Origin: Pyxidicoccus caerfyrddinensis
GTDB taxonomy: Bacteria > Myxococcota > Myxococcia > Myxococcales > Myxococcaceae
NCBI RefSeq assembly: GCF_010894405.1
Contig: NZ_JAAIYA010000003.1
Location: forward strand, 248,001 to 312,000
DNA: 64,000 nucleotides
Reading direction: 5' to 3'
Under the pieces are notes generated by a model. That model saw only the letters and a list, made by a program, of their open reading frames with translations. It did not search any database and was not told where the DNA came from. Positions 7,755 to 16,347 of the stretch are shown piece by piece (the first letter of the stretch is position 1; each line of letters begins with the position of its first letter). Made by a program: the position numbers and the translations under genes.

Positions 7755-8657
7755 TCACCCCACCTGCGGCGGCTTGAAGCACAGCCGCACCACGTCTCCA
7801 CGCTTCAGTGGCGCGAGGTACTCCGGTAGCTCGCCCTGCACGCGGAAGGACTTCACGTAGTAGCTGCCGCCCTCCACCACCGGCAGCCCGTGCTCGGCGA
7901 GCCACGCGCCCACCCAGGCGCGTCGCTCTGCGTCCACCGCCTGCATCCGCTCCAGGTCCACCGCGAGGAAGGCCCGCGCCGCCAGCGCGTTGAAGAAGTA
8001 CGTGTGCCAGTTCCACTGCGTCTCGAAGCGCTTCAGGTACGGGTGGTCCTTGTGCACCAGCGCCACGCCGAGCTGTGACGCCGTCAGCCCGAAACCCCGG
8101 CTGAAGCTGATGGACAGCACCGACTTCGGCAGCAACGGCAGCAGCTGGCCCGCCACCTCCGTCCGCTCGTCGGCTGACAGCGTCGGGTAGAGGTTCAGGT
8201 TGAGCAGGCAGTGCGACGATGCCCCGAGGAAGCGCAGCATCTCCTCCGTCACGTGCCCGTTGCGCACCGAGGGAATGCACAGACACGCCAGCGCTCCAGG
8301 GGACTCCGCGTCCCAGCGGATGCCCTCCTGCTGCGTGCAGCCCACCGAGAAGCCGTGCCAGTCCCCGGGATACAGACGCACCGGCTCTCTCGCCGCGACG
8401 GCCTCGACCAGGTGGCTCATGAAGTCGCAGTCGCTGCCCGCCGCGAAGGCCACGTAGTCGTCGAGCCGCCACACTCCGCCGCTCAGCGCGCTCAGCCGGG
8501 CCTTCACCTTCGGCACCAGCTCCTCGTGGAAGAAGCGCAGGCCCCGCGTGTAGTGCTGCGTCAGGTCGTCCGCCGTCAGCCCCTCCGCCGCGCGGCGGTA
8601 CGCCTCCGCGCCCGCCGCGTACCCCACGGGCAGCAGCGGTCGGAACGTCTCCACCAT
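7755..8657 (-). CDS. Fold-type I aminotransferase-like protein lacking the PLP lysine
   Basis: A 300-residue protein with the layout of class I/II PLP enzymes. The cofactor motif reads SISFSRGFGLTASQLG (residues 182-197): the Schiff-base lysine of the SxSK motif is Arg187 (codon CGG, 8097-8099). The upstream region that normally has Asp-x-x-Tyr reads LNLNLYP (151-158), so the pyridine-nitrogen aspartate appears to be Asn as well. The chain is shorter than the usual 380-420 residues, mostly at the N-terminus. The ATG at 8657 was chosen because no start codon lies in frame nearer the upstream stop; its ribosome site is weak. It follows the radical SAM gene by 20 bases and closes the operon. A binding or non-PLP role is inferred. 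Confidence 0.6.
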   Translation of the reverse strand: MVETFRPLLPVGYAAGAEAYRRAAEGLTADDLTQHYTRGLRFFHEELVPKVKARLSALSGGVWRLDDYVAFAAGSDCDFMSHLVEAVAAREPVRLYPGDWHGFSVGCTQQEGIRWDAESPGALACLCIPSVRNGHVTEEMLRFLGASSHCLLNLNLYPTLSADERTEVAGQLLPLLPKSVLSISFSRGFGLTASQLGVALVHKDHPYLKRFETQWNWHTYFFNALAARAFLAVDLERMQAVDAERRAWVGAWLAEHGLPVVEGGSYYVKSFRVQGELPEYLAPLKRGDVVRLCFKPPQVG

Positions 8658-8677
8658 GTCTGGAGACAGCGCCTTCG

Positions 8678-9565
8678 CTAGCTGCTCAGCCGATACAACA
8701 GGCTCCGCGAGTCCTCCAGTGACGCGTACACGCTCCCGTCCGACAACAGATTCAGCGAGCGGCACAGCCCGTTCTCCTGCTCCCACTGCGGCGTCGGCTC
8801 CCGGTAGTAACAAACCTGCACCTCCTCGACCTTGCGAATGACGGGGCCCCACGGCAGGCGGCCCACCACCTGTCCCTGGCCCTCGAAGACGTCTTCTTCC
8901 ACCTGGTGCTCACGCGCCCACCGGTCCGCCGGGGACTCGCGGAACACCGACTGCGCGTAGGCCACGTACGTGTGCTTGAAGGTGAACTCGCGCACCCCCA
9001 GCGGCGCCAGCGCGCGGATGTAGCGCCACGCGTCCTCCGGCCCGTCCACGTGCCCGCGCGCCATGACACACGTCGCGCGGACCTTGAGCGGCCTCGCGGC
9101 CTCCAGGAAGTCCGCGCGCGGTGGCGCTCCCTTCCCCATCAGCATCCGGTTGTCCGCGTCGTCCACCGCGTGCCGGGACCAGCAGACGTAGGAGAGGCCC
9201 GCGTCCGCGAGCTCCTCCGCCAGCGCTCGGGTCAGGAACGTGCCGTTGGTGAAGAGGGCAATCTCGTCGAAGCAGCGGCGGCCCTCGCGTACGAGGTGCA
9301 CCACCGTCTCCGGGCGCAGCAGCGGCTCACCGCCCCCGGTGATGACCAGGCGCGTGGCCCCGCGCTCGCGCGCGTCGCGGTAGTAGCGCGCCACGTCCAG
9401 GTGCAGGAGGTCCGACGTCTCGTGCTTCAGCGCGCTGATGGACGAGCGCGAGAAGCAGAACGGGCAGCGCAGGTTGCACGCCAGCCGCACCGGCAGCACG
9501 CTGCACGTCAGCGCGCGGCAGGACTCCCAGGGGACGAGGGCGGGCAGGGGCTTCGCGGCGCTCAT
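8678..9565 (-). CDS. Radical SAM enzyme
   Basis: A 295-residue radical SAM protein. The [4Fe-4S] motif is CNLRCPFC (Cys30, Cys34, Cys37), and the SAM-binding GGGEP lies at 77-81. Two further cysteines at 252 and 268 could hold an auxiliary cluster, but a full SPASM motif is not present. The core resembles enzymes that act on peptides or small metabolites. The ATG at 9565 overlaps the stop of a 31-codon micro-ORF, whose start overlaps the upstream gene's stop in the same way. Membership in the MoxR/vWA operon suggests it modifies something handled by that complex; the substrate is unknown. Confidence 0.85.
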   Translation of the reverse strand: MSAAKPLPALVPWESCRALTCSVLPVRLACNLRCPFCFSRSSISALKHETSDLLHLDVARYYRDARERGATRLVITGGGEPLLRPETVVHLVREGRRCFDEIALFTNGTFLTRALAEELADAGLSYVCWSRHAVDDADNRMLMGKGAPPRADFLEAARPLKVRATCVMARGHVDGPEDAWRYIRALAPLGVREFTFKHTYVAYAQSVFRESPADRWAREHQVEEDVFEGQGQVVGRLPWGPVIRKVEEVQVCYYREPTPQWEQENGLCRSLNLLSDGSVYASLEDSRSLLYRLSS

Positions 9566-9693
9566 GGCCTCGTGCCTCCTTCCACGACTCGCGCCAGCTC
9601 CCGCGCGGTACAGGGCTCCCTGGCGCCACCGTGGCCGAGGGCGTTCGCGGCACTCATATCACCGCGCCTCCTTCAACGACTCGCGCCAGCTCC
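9553..9693. repeat. Diverged 92-bp tandem duplication at a gene junction
   Basis: The sequences at 9553-9601 and 9645-9693 match at 42 of 49 positions with an offset of exactly 92 bp. Each copy contains the end of the upstream gene (coding ELARVVEGG), a GGAGG ribosome site, an ATGA stop/start overlap and the first codons of the radical SAM gene (MSAA). The duplication therefore copied the whole coupling junction and generated a micro-ORF between the two copies. Confidence 0.8.
9562..9657 (-). CDS. 31-residue micro-ORF between coupled genes
   Basis: An ATG at 9657 overlaps the TGA of the upstream gene (ATGA), and its own TGA overlaps the ATG of the radical SAM gene (ATGA). The product starts MSAANALGHGG, has a single Cys at residue 16 and ends RELARVVEGGTRP. 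The first codons mirror the radical SAM N-terminus and the last mirror the upstream protein's C-terminus, so it arose from the 92-bp junction duplication. Two perfect couplings and an SD before each start suggest that it is translated. Whether the peptide has a role, for example as a substrate of the adjacent radical SAM enzyme, is unknown. Confidence 0.4.
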   Translation of the reverse strand: MSAANALGHGGAREPCTARELARVVEGGTRP

Positions 9694-10391
9694 AGCCGCG
9701 GCAGCGCCTCCTTCAGCAGCGCGCGGCGCTCTCGCGGCAGGTGGTGCCATGCGGCGCACAGGTCATTCTCCTCCACGCCCAGCCGTGCCAGTTCCTCGCG
9801 GGCCCGCAGCCGCTCGTCGCGCAGGTGCGACTGGAGCGCCCGCCGCAGCGGCTCCGCGCGCGTCTCCGTCGCCTCCAACTCCGCCACCAGTCCATCCAGT
9901 GCGTGCAGTGCCCCGGCCACCTGCTCGTCGTACTCCCTCCCGCCGAGCGCCTCGCGCAGCTCCGCCGCGTCCTTCACCTCGCGCGCCAGCGGCTCCACCG
10001 ACTCCAGGGGAATGGAGCCCGGGCAGTACGCCACCGTGGACAGGTCCACCGGGCGCGTGGCCCTGGCCACGAAAACGCCGGGCACTCCCGAGCGCCACGG
10101 CTGCACGTGCAGTGGCCGCAGGAAGACGAGCCGGCCGGTGTTCTCGTAATCGGTGTACGGCTCTCGGAAGTCCACCGTGCGCATGTAGAGCAGCGGCGTG
10201 AGCGGGCCCGCCAGTCTCGGCAGCGTGCCCCGGAGGTGGCGCCGCAGCGCCACCGGGCCCAAATCCCGATACAGCACGGGGCACGGCTCGTCCGGCCTCA
10301 GCGCCGACAGCGACGCGCCGGTGTGGAACTGGTAGCGGCGCAGGTCCTCGGCCGGGTACTCCGTGCCGGCGCTCGCGGGCGTCTCCAGCAT
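9654..10391 (-). CDS. Operon protein of unknown function (245 aa)
   Basis: A 245-residue soluble protein with no signal peptide or membrane helix. The first half is beta-rich with aromatic stretches (FREPYTDYENTGRLVFLRPL). The second half is charged alpha-helix, probably coiled (about residues 140-235). The start ATG lies two bases after the upstream stop, and the stop overlaps the micro-ORF start. It was not recognised as any family. Position within the AAA+/vWA operon implies a partner or regulator role. Confidence 0.7.
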   Translation of the reverse strand: MLETPASAGTEYPAEDLRRYQFHTGASLSALRPDEPCPVLYRDLGPVALRRHLRGTLPRLAGPLTPLLYMRTVDFREPYTDYENTGRLVFLRPLHVQPWRSGVPGVFVARATRPVDLSTVAYCPGSIPLESVEPLAREVKDAAELREALGGREYDEQVAGALHALDGLVAELEATETRAEPLRRALQSHLRDERLRAREELARLGVEENDLCAAWHHLPRERRALLKEALPRLELARVVEGGAVI

Positions 10392-10393
10392 GG

Positions 10394-11029
10394 CTACCAC
10401 TTCCCCCGGGGCGAGAGCTTCGCGTCCTGCGCCTCGCGCAGCTTCTTCAGCTTCTCCTGCCGCGCCTCCGCCGCCTTCTTCGCCCGCTCCGCCTCCGCCA
10501 GCAGCTTCGCGTAGTCCAGCCGCGCCAGTCGCTGCGCGCTCTCCTCGTCCGTCTCTCCCTGGAGGCCCGCGCCCAGGGACGCGGCCCACCGCCGCGCCAG
10601 CTCCTCCAGCCGCAACGGGCTCTGGCCGAGCAGCTCCAGCGTCAGCAGCCGAGCCTCGCGCGCGAAGCTCGCGAAGCCCTCGCGCACCTGCTGCTCCAGG
10701 CCCTGCGCCTTCGCCAGCGATGCCACCGCCGTGCCCACCGGGGACTCCTCCAGCGCGGACGTCACCAGCGCCAGCCTCCGCCAGCCCTCGGCGTCCAGGC
10801 CCTCGCACAGCGTGAGGAAGGACTCCGGCGGCAGCGGCTCCAGCCCGTGGTCCCTCTGGAAGTCCGCGAGCCGTGCGCGCATGAGCACCGGCTCCACGTC
10901 CTTGCGCTCCAGCGCGGGGCGGCGGCGCGCCAGCGCCTCGCACAGCGGGGCCAGGTCCAGCCGGGGCCGCTCGTCGGGGCCGGCGGGCGTGCCGCTCTTG
11001 CGGCCGAACAGGCGCTCAAGGCGCGACAT
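10394..11029 (-). CDS. Charged helical operon protein of unknown function (211 aa)
   Basis: A 211-residue, mostly alpha-helical protein rich in Arg, Glu, Ala and Leu. The C-terminal 45 residues (AEAERAKKAAEARQEKLKKL) form a strongly predicted coiled coil. No signal peptide. Its start at 11029 overlaps the end of the metallopeptidase-vWA gene by 14 bases and has a good GGAGG site. No family was recognised. It is probably a structural or adaptor subunit of the same complex. Confidence 0.7.
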   Translation of the reverse strand: MSRLERLFGRKSGTPAGPDERPRLDLAPLCEALARRRPALERKDVEPVLMRARLADFQRDHGLEPLPPESFLTLCEGLDAEGWRRLALVTSALEESPVGTAVASLAKAQGLEQQVREGFASFAREARLLTLELLGQSPLRLEELARRWAASLGAGLQGETDEESAQRLARLDYAKLLAEAERAKKAAEARQEKLKKLREAQDAKLSPRGKW

Positions 11030-12719
11030 GGCGTTCCTCCTGGAAGAGGGCGTGCGCGAGCGCGGCCGCCACCTTCGGGAAATGCTCCAGCTCCATCACC
11101 TCGGCCACGCGCGCGCCCTGCTTCCGGTAGCGCGACACCCGCTCGGGGTCGGGGTGGTGCAGCAGCAGGACGAGCGGCGCGGAGGCGTCCGCGGCCTCGG
11201 CGAAGATGCGCGCATGGCTCGCATCCGCGTCGAGGTTGGCGTCGAAGTCCCGGTCGGTGATGACGACGCGGGTGGGCTGACGGCCGCGCTGCTCGCGCAC
11301 CGAGTCCGCCAGTCGCGCGAAGGGAAAGCGCGTCCCCCCGCCGATGTAGTGCATGAGGAAGCGCGACATCTCCACCTCGGAGCGGCACCACGTCCAGTAC
11401 GCCACGAAGTCCGTCGAGTAGAGCAGCGCCCGCACCCAGCCGCCCGCGCGCACGGCCCCCACGCAGAGAATCTGCGCGGCCAGCGTCATCGCGTTGAGCG
11501 TGGCGCGCGGGTCCGGCATGGAGCCGGAGACATCCAGGTAGATTTCCACGCGCGGCTGCCACAGCGGCACGTCCATGCCCTCGTAGTCGGCGATGCGCTC
11601 GCGCTTGAGCGGCATCACCGCGCCCAGCCGGTCCCCGCGCAGGGCCAGCGTGGCCAGCCAGTCCACGGTGGGCAGCGCGTCTCCCAGCTCCCACTCCTCC
11701 AGCGTGGTGGGCACCACCGCCTCGCCCAGGTGCAGCCGGTCCGGCGGGCGCAGCAGGTGGCGCTCCGCCTCCTGCCGGTAGTACGCCGCCATGACCTCCG
11801 GCACCGCCTCCGCGTCCGCCGTCCCCTGGCCCGGCAGCGAGGCGATGCGCCGCTCGCGGCTCTTGTCGCCCACGAGCCGGTCCGCGTTCTCCTTGTCCAG
11901 CCACCCTTCCGCGAGCGCGCGGCGCACGGCCTCCTTCTCCCTTGCGCCCGGGGTGAGCGCCTCCGCCCAGTCCTCCGGGCGCGGCGCGTCCTTGCAGCAG
12001 GCCTGCGGGTCCGTGCTCTCCGGCACCTCGCCCTTCATCGGCTGTACGTAGCGCGTGCAGATGGAGAGGAAGTAGAGGAACTGCGTGTAGACGTTGGGGC
12101 CCAGGTGGAAGAGGTTCTGCGCCATCAGCTGCGCGTCCGCGCGCGCGTCGGGGAACTGCTTCGAGAAGGCAGCGGACTCCGGCCCCATCAGGTGCCCCGG
12201 CTCCAGGCGCCACAGCTCCTCGTAGACGGAGAGGTAGAAGAAGAAGGCCGGGTCCTGCTTCCAGCGGTAGTCCTTCTGGAAGGAGCGGTAGATGGCGATG
12301 AGCTGCGGGCGGAGCGTCTCGTCCGCGCCGAGCTGCTCGTTGATGAGCAGGTCGCAGAAGACGTTGATGAGCGAGTAATCCCCCAGCGGCAGCAGCGTCT
12401 TTTCCATCATCCGCATGCGCGCGGAGACACCCAGGCTGCCCGGGTAGCGCACGTGGTGCCCCACCTCGTGCGCGAGCACCGCCTCCAGGCTGTCCAACAG
12501 CTTCCGGGAGCGCAGCTCACGGGCGTTGAACCAGACCTGCCGGCTGATGAGGTTGATGTGCGCCAGCGCGCAGCCCTGCTTCGCCGAGCGCGGCTCGCCG
12601 AGCAGCAGGAAATGGGACCAGTGCCCCTGCGCGCGCCGCCAGCAATCGTCCACCTGTTGCTGGAGCTCCGGCTCCAGCGCCTCGTGCACGGGCGCCTGCT
12701 GGAGGGCCGCGTCCGTCAT
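11016..12719 (-). CDS. DUF2201-type metallopeptidase plus vWA domain protein
   Basis: A 567-residue protein. The N-terminal half has a zinc-protease motif HEVGHH (residues 84-89), followed by NVFCDLLINEQL (119-130), matching the pattern N-x3-D-x2-IN seen after HExxH in DUF2201 putative metallopeptidases. The C-terminal half is a von Willebrand A domain: the MIDAS motif is DVSGS (396-400), with Thr463 in GGGT and Asp489 in VVITDRD as further metal ligands. About 200 residues between them have few motifs and a paired Cys (241-242). It overlaps both neighbours and pairs with the upstream MoxR ATPase, as vWA proteins commonly do. Target unknown. Confidence 0.8.
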   Translation of the reverse strand: MTDAALQQAPVHEALEPELQQQVDDCWRRAQGHWSHFLLLGEPRSAKQGCALAHINLISRQVWFNARELRSRKLLDSLEAVLAHEVGHHVRYPGSLGVSARMRMMEKTLLPLGDYSLINVFCDLLINEQLGADETLRPQLIAIYRSFQKDYRWKQDPAFFFYLSVYEELWRLEPGHLMGPESAAFSKQFPDARADAQLMAQNLFHLGPNVYTQFLYFLSICTRYVQPMKGEVPESTDPQACCKDAPRPEDWAEALTPGAREKEAVRRALAEGWLDKENADRLVGDKSRERRIASLPGQGTADAEAVPEVMAAYYRQEAERHLLRPPDRLHLGEAVVPTTLEEWELGDALPTVDWLATLALRGDRLGAVMPLKRERIADYEGMDVPLWQPRVEIYLDVSGSMPDPRATLNAMTLAAQILCVGAVRAGGWVRALLYSTDFVAYWTWCRSEVEMSRFLMHYIGGGTRFPFARLADSVREQRGRQPTRVVITDRDFDANLDADASHARIFAEAADASAPLVLLLHHPDPERVSRYRKQGARVAEVMELEHFPKVAAALAHALFQEERHVAP

Positions 12720-13591
12720 GGCGTGTCCAGCACCCACAGCCGCTGCGAGTCCACCGCGCTGGCCACCACGTACCCGCTCCGCGCGGCGAGCGTCTGGTGG
12801 GGCATGCCCAGCAGCGGCAGCGTGGCCACCCGCTTGTTCACCCGCACCGCGCCCGGCCGCACCTCCAGCGGAGGCGTCGCTCCCTCCGACCAGGTACCCA
12901 GGCATGGCAGGAGCCCGAGGAAGCGCGCCTTCCCCTCGGGCGCGAGGAAAAGGCCCACCTTCACGTCCTCCGCGCGGCGGTCATGCACGCAGAGGATGGA
13001 GGGCGCCGCGAGGTGCATGTCCCCGGGGAGGAACTCGTCCATCACCTTGCGCGTGTCGAGCATCGCCAGCGTGAAGGGCCCGGAGAACGTGGACTCCCGC
13101 GCCGGGGCGAGGGCCGGGGCCAGGGTGGTGACGAGGAACTCGTCCAGCTTCTCCAGCGCCGGGGCTTCCACCGCCGCCGCGGTGACATAGCGGTTGAGCC
13201 ACAGGGGCTGCGTGGCGAGGCCCTCGCACAGGTTCCAGGTGCGCGCGAGCAGCGCCACTGCTTGGTCCGCGGGGTACGCGGGCAGCTGCGCGGGCGCGAG
13301 CTGCAGGAGGCAGCGCCCCATCAGCGTCACCGACTCCGGCACCTTGCCCCGGCCGGTGAGGAGGTAGCGCGCGCTGGCGCGGTCCACCTGGCCCAGGCCC
13401 ACCGCCTCGGCGGCGAGCTTCAGCCACGCGCCCGCCACCGCGTCCCGGCGCGGCTCGGCGGGGAGCGCGGCCCGGAGCGCTGCCCCGGTGTCATGGACGA
13501 GCGTCTCGAAGAGGGCCGCGTCCCAGTCCGAGTGCCGGCGCGGGCCCTGGGTGGTCAGCTCGCGCACGAGGGCTTCCCAGGCGTCGCTCAT
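12716..13591 (-). CDS. Operon protein of unknown function (291 aa)
   Basis: A 291-residue soluble protein. Helical for about 150 residues, then beta-rich; the last part (PLEVRPGAVRVNKRVATLPL, then SGYVVASAVDSQRLWVLDTP) looks like propeller-type strands. Both start and stop overlap neighbours by ATGA, between the ATPase and the metallopeptidase-vWA genes. In published MoxR-vWA ternary systems a third, propeller-associated component is common, and this protein could fill that place, but no specific family match was recognised. Confidence 0.7.
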   Translation of the reverse strand: MSDAWEALVRELTTQGPRRHSDWDAALFETLVHDTGAALRAALPAEPRRDAVAGAWLKLAAEAVGLGQVDRASARYLLTGRGKVPESVTLMGRCLLQLAPAQLPAYPADQAVALLARTWNLCEGLATQPLWLNRYVTAAAVEAPALEKLDEFLVTTLAPALAPARESTFSGPFTLAMLDTRKVMDEFLPGDMHLAAPSILCVHDRRAEDVKVGLFLAPEGKARFLGLLPCLGTWSEGATPPLEVRPGAVRVNKRVATLPLLGMPHQTLAARSGYVVASAVDSQRLWVLDTP

Positions 13592-15120
13592 GCGCCCTCC
13601 GCCCTGCCCCGGCGCTCCAGGTTGCGCAGGTAGGCGCCATAGCGCCCGTGCAGGTTCTTGAGGAGGACGAGGTCCTCGTGGACGGGGCCGTTGAGCTCCT
13701 GCTTCTGGAGCACCTTCTCCATCACCTGCTGGATGTCGCTCATCCGCCGGCGGACCTCGCCCGCGTCGAGCCCGGCGGGGCCCGCCTCGGCCTGGGCCTT
13801 CAGCTTCGCCACCGGCTCGCGCACCTTCGCGTAGGCGGCCTGCTGCACCACCGCGGCGTCGAAGAGATGGCGCACCCAGCCGATGCGGTCGAGCAGGTGC
13901 ACCGCGTGCTCGGGCTTCTGGAAGAAGGCGCTCTGCGGGTTGGGCTTGAGCTTCTCGTGCAGCGCCCAGGGGAGCACCTGGCGCAGGTCCTCCACGGTGA
14001 CTTCGGCCGCGCCCCGGAAGTACGCCAGCGCCTTGGTGAAGAGGAGCACCGCCTGGTACGCGCGGGCGGAGACGCCGTTCTCCGTCTGCGTGCAGAGGTT
14101 GACGCTCTTGTCGAGCGGGCAGTCCTCCGTGCACACGTGCCCCACGCGGCGGCCGGCGAGGTGCAGCGTGTCCTTCAGCATGTACTCGAGCTGCCCGGAC
14201 GCGCGCTGGCAGAACTCGAGCTGCCCGGCGAAGAAGCCCAGCAGCTCCAGCACCGCGGGCGGCACCGGCACGGCGCGCACCTCGCGCTCCAGCGCGTCCA
14301 GCTCCTCGGCGGTGAAGACGATGTCCGCGGGGACGAACTGGCCCGGCGCCGTGCCCTCGGCCACACGCTTCGCGAGCGTCTCCAGGTGGTGCGAGTGGAA
14401 GGGCATGCTGCGCACCACGAGGTCGATGCGGTCCTTCAGCGCCTCGATGACGGGGAAGGTGCCGCCGCCCTGGTCGTCGTTGGCGGTGAGGAACCACGCG
14501 GAGCGGCCGCACTCCACCACCTGCTCGAACATCTCCGCATAGCCCTCCGCCATCAGGGACAGGAGCGCGGACTGCGTCTTGGTGGGGATGCGGTTGTACT
14601 CGTCGACAATCTTCACGCGCTGGGTGAGCCAGCGGCGCCAGGAGACGCGGATGTGGCTGGCGTCCTCGGCACGGATGAGCTCGCTGGGCAGCGGGCTGCC
14701 GAGCAGGTCCGTCAGGGTGAGCTGCGGGTGGCCGTGCTGCACGCTGCGGCGTACCTCGTCTGGGGCGCCTCCGGCGATGAGGGCCACCAGCGTGGCCATG
14801 GTTGTCTTTCCGCGCCCGGGCGCGCCGACGAAGAGCAGGCGCTGCGAGGTGGCGAGGTTGAGCAGCGGCAGGAGCACGTAGGCGGAGTAGCCCACGGGGC
14901 CCAACTCCACGCGCGTGCCCGCGCCGGTGAGGACGACGGGGTCACCGAACTGCACGTCCTGGTACGGGCTGACGAGCGCCTGGGTGGCAATCCACGTGTA
15001 CGCGCGCCGGAGCTTGGCGGCGAGGGCGGACACCGCGCGGGGCGCGAGCCGGAGCTCCAGGTCCGGACCGAGGGTGGCACGGCCCTGGAGCCACGAGGCG
15101 ACGAGCTGGGAGGATTCCAT
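13588..15120 (-). CDS. MoxR/RavA-type AAA+ ATPase
   Basis: A 510-residue AAA+ protein and the first gene of the operon. Walker A is GAPGRGKTT (99-107), the Walker B region VKIVDEYNRIP (169-179), sensor 1 FLTANDD (210-216), with an arginine-finger region KDRID near 229-233. The helical lid and long C-terminal extension include a Cys cluster (HVCTEDCPLDKSVNLC) that could bind zinc. MoxR ATPases remodel or activate partners and usually pair with vWA proteins; the vWA gene lies two genes downstream. The ATG at 15120 gives the natural N-terminus; the frame extends upstream without support. Confidence 0.9.
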   Translation of the reverse strand: MESSQLVASWLQGRATLGPDLELRLAPRAVSALAAKLRRAYTWIATQALVSPYQDVQFGDPVVLTGAGTRVELGPVGYSAYVLLPLLNLATSQRLLFVGAPGRGKTTMATLVALIAGGAPDEVRRSVQHGHPQLTLTDLLGSPLPSELIRAEDASHIRVSWRRWLTQRVKIVDEYNRIPTKTQSALLSLMAEGYAEMFEQVVECGRSAWFLTANDDQGGGTFPVIEALKDRIDLVVRSMPFHSHHLETLAKRVAEGTAPGQFVPADIVFTAEELDALEREVRAVPVPPAVLELLGFFAGQLEFCQRASGQLEYMLKDTLHLAGRRVGHVCTEDCPLDKSVNLCTQTENGVSARAYQAVLLFTKALAYFRGAAEVTVEDLRQVLPWALHEKLKPNPQSAFFQKPEHAVHLLDRIGWVRHLFDAAVVQQAAYAKVREPVAKLKAQAEAGPAGLDAGEVRRRMSDIQQVMEKVLQKQELNGPVHEDLVLLKNLHGRYGAYLRNLERRGRAEGA

Positions 15121-15234
15121 GTGGGACGCGCGCGAGTAGAGCACGCGTCCCCGGGGTGGGACCAGATGGCCTCCCCGCCCCATGGAGGGCTGCACCACGC
15201 GTGCGGGTACGTGGGGCGGGGCGTCAGCGGTGGC

Positions 15235-16347
15235 TCACGGCTCCGTGAAGATCTCGGCGGAGGAGTACCACTCGGGCTCCTCCTGGCTGGTGCCTCCCAC
15301 GACGAGGACCCCGCCCGTGAGGAGCAGCGTCGCCGTGTGGCCGGTGGTGGCCGCGTCCGAGCCCACGACGTACAGGGACCAGGAGTCGGGGTCGAACAGC
15401 TCCGCGCTGCCGCCAATCTGGTTGCGCGTGCCGCGCGCGACGAGCACCTGGCCCGACGGCAGCAGCGTCAGCGAGTGGCCCCGGCGGCGCGCCTCGTTGG
15501 CGTAGGAGACGTACTCCCAATAGTCGTCCTCCGGGAAGTACAGCCACGCGCCGCTGTCGTACCAGTACTGCTCCTGGCCCGTGGCCAGCACCGCGCCCGA
15601 GTCCAGCCGCACCGCCGCGTGTCCAGAGAACGCCGGCGGGTCCGACACGCGCGTCCACGTGCCGGTGGACGGGGTGTAGACCTCGGCGGCGGCGACCACG
15701 CCGTCGTCATTGATGGCGAGCACCCGGCCGTCCTCGAGCAGCGTGGCGGTGACCGTCCCCGCCGCCGTCGACAGTGAGCCCGTGGCCGTCCACCGGCCCG
15801 TGGACGGGTTGTAGAGCTCCGCGCTGCGCAGCGCGCTGTTGTACGAGGTGGTGCCAAAGCCGCCGACGGCGAGCACCTGACCCGAGAGCAGCAACACCGC
15901 CTTGTGGTTGCGGCGCGCCGTCACCATGGCTCCCGTGGCGGTGAAGGTGTTGGTGGCGGCGTTGTACAGCTCCGCGCTCGCGTGGACGGTGGTGCTGGTA
16001 CTACCGCCGACGATGAGCACCCGGCCCGAGGGCAACCGCGTGGCGGTGTGGCCCGAGCGCGCCACGCCCAGGTTCGCGGAAGGGGCCCACGTGTTGGTGG
16101 CGGGGTCATACGTCTCGGTGGTGGCCGTCACGCCGCCCGAGCTGGCGCCACCGGTGACGAGCACCTTGCCCGACGGCAGCAGCGTGGCCGTGTGCGAGTA
16201 GCGATACCGGCTCATCGACGCGGCTTGGGTCCACGGCGAGATGAGGCTTGTCTGGGGGGCCGGCGTCGCGGGCAGTCCCGACGCAGCGGCCAGCGTGCTC
16301 CACAGTCCGAGCAAGAGCCACGTCTTCGTTGCGAATCCTCGTGTCAT
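15235..16347 (-). CDS. Secreted Kelch-repeat protein
   Basis: A 370-residue protein with an N-terminal signal peptide (ATKTWLLLGLWSTLAAASG). At least six Kelch blades follow, each of the form GHTATLLPSGKVLVTGG, then AELYNPSTGRWTATG. These form a six- or seven-bladed propeller. Such proteins are common in myxobacteria and are probably exported; ligands are unknown. The ATG at 16347 has a clear GAGGA ribosome site, preferred over an ATG ten codons earlier. Confidence 0.85.
   Translation of the reverse strand: MTRGFATKTWLLLGLWSTLAAASGLPATPAPQTSLISPWTQAASMSRYRYSHTATLLPSGKVLVTGGASSGGVTATTETYDPATNTWAPSANLGVARSGHTATRLPSGRVLIVGGSTSTTVHASAELYNAATNTFTATGAMVTARRNHKAVLLLSGQVLAVGGFGTTSYNSALRSAELYNPSTGRWTATGSLSTAAGTVTATLLEDGRVLAINDDGVVAAAEVYTPSTGTWTRVSDPPAFSGHAAVRLDSGAVLATGQEQYWYDSGAWLYFPEDDYWEYVSYANEARRRGHSLTLLPSGQVLVARGTRNQIGGSAELFDPDSWSLYVVGSDAATTGHTATLLLTGGVLVVGGTSQEEPEWYSSAEIFTEP

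Noticed and set aside
10731..13190. Long open frame on the plus strand opposite the metallopeptidase-vWA region
   Set aside because: It lies antisense to several well-supported genes, is extremely rich in Arg, Gln, His and Val, and shows no domain. Such frames arise from third-position GC bias.
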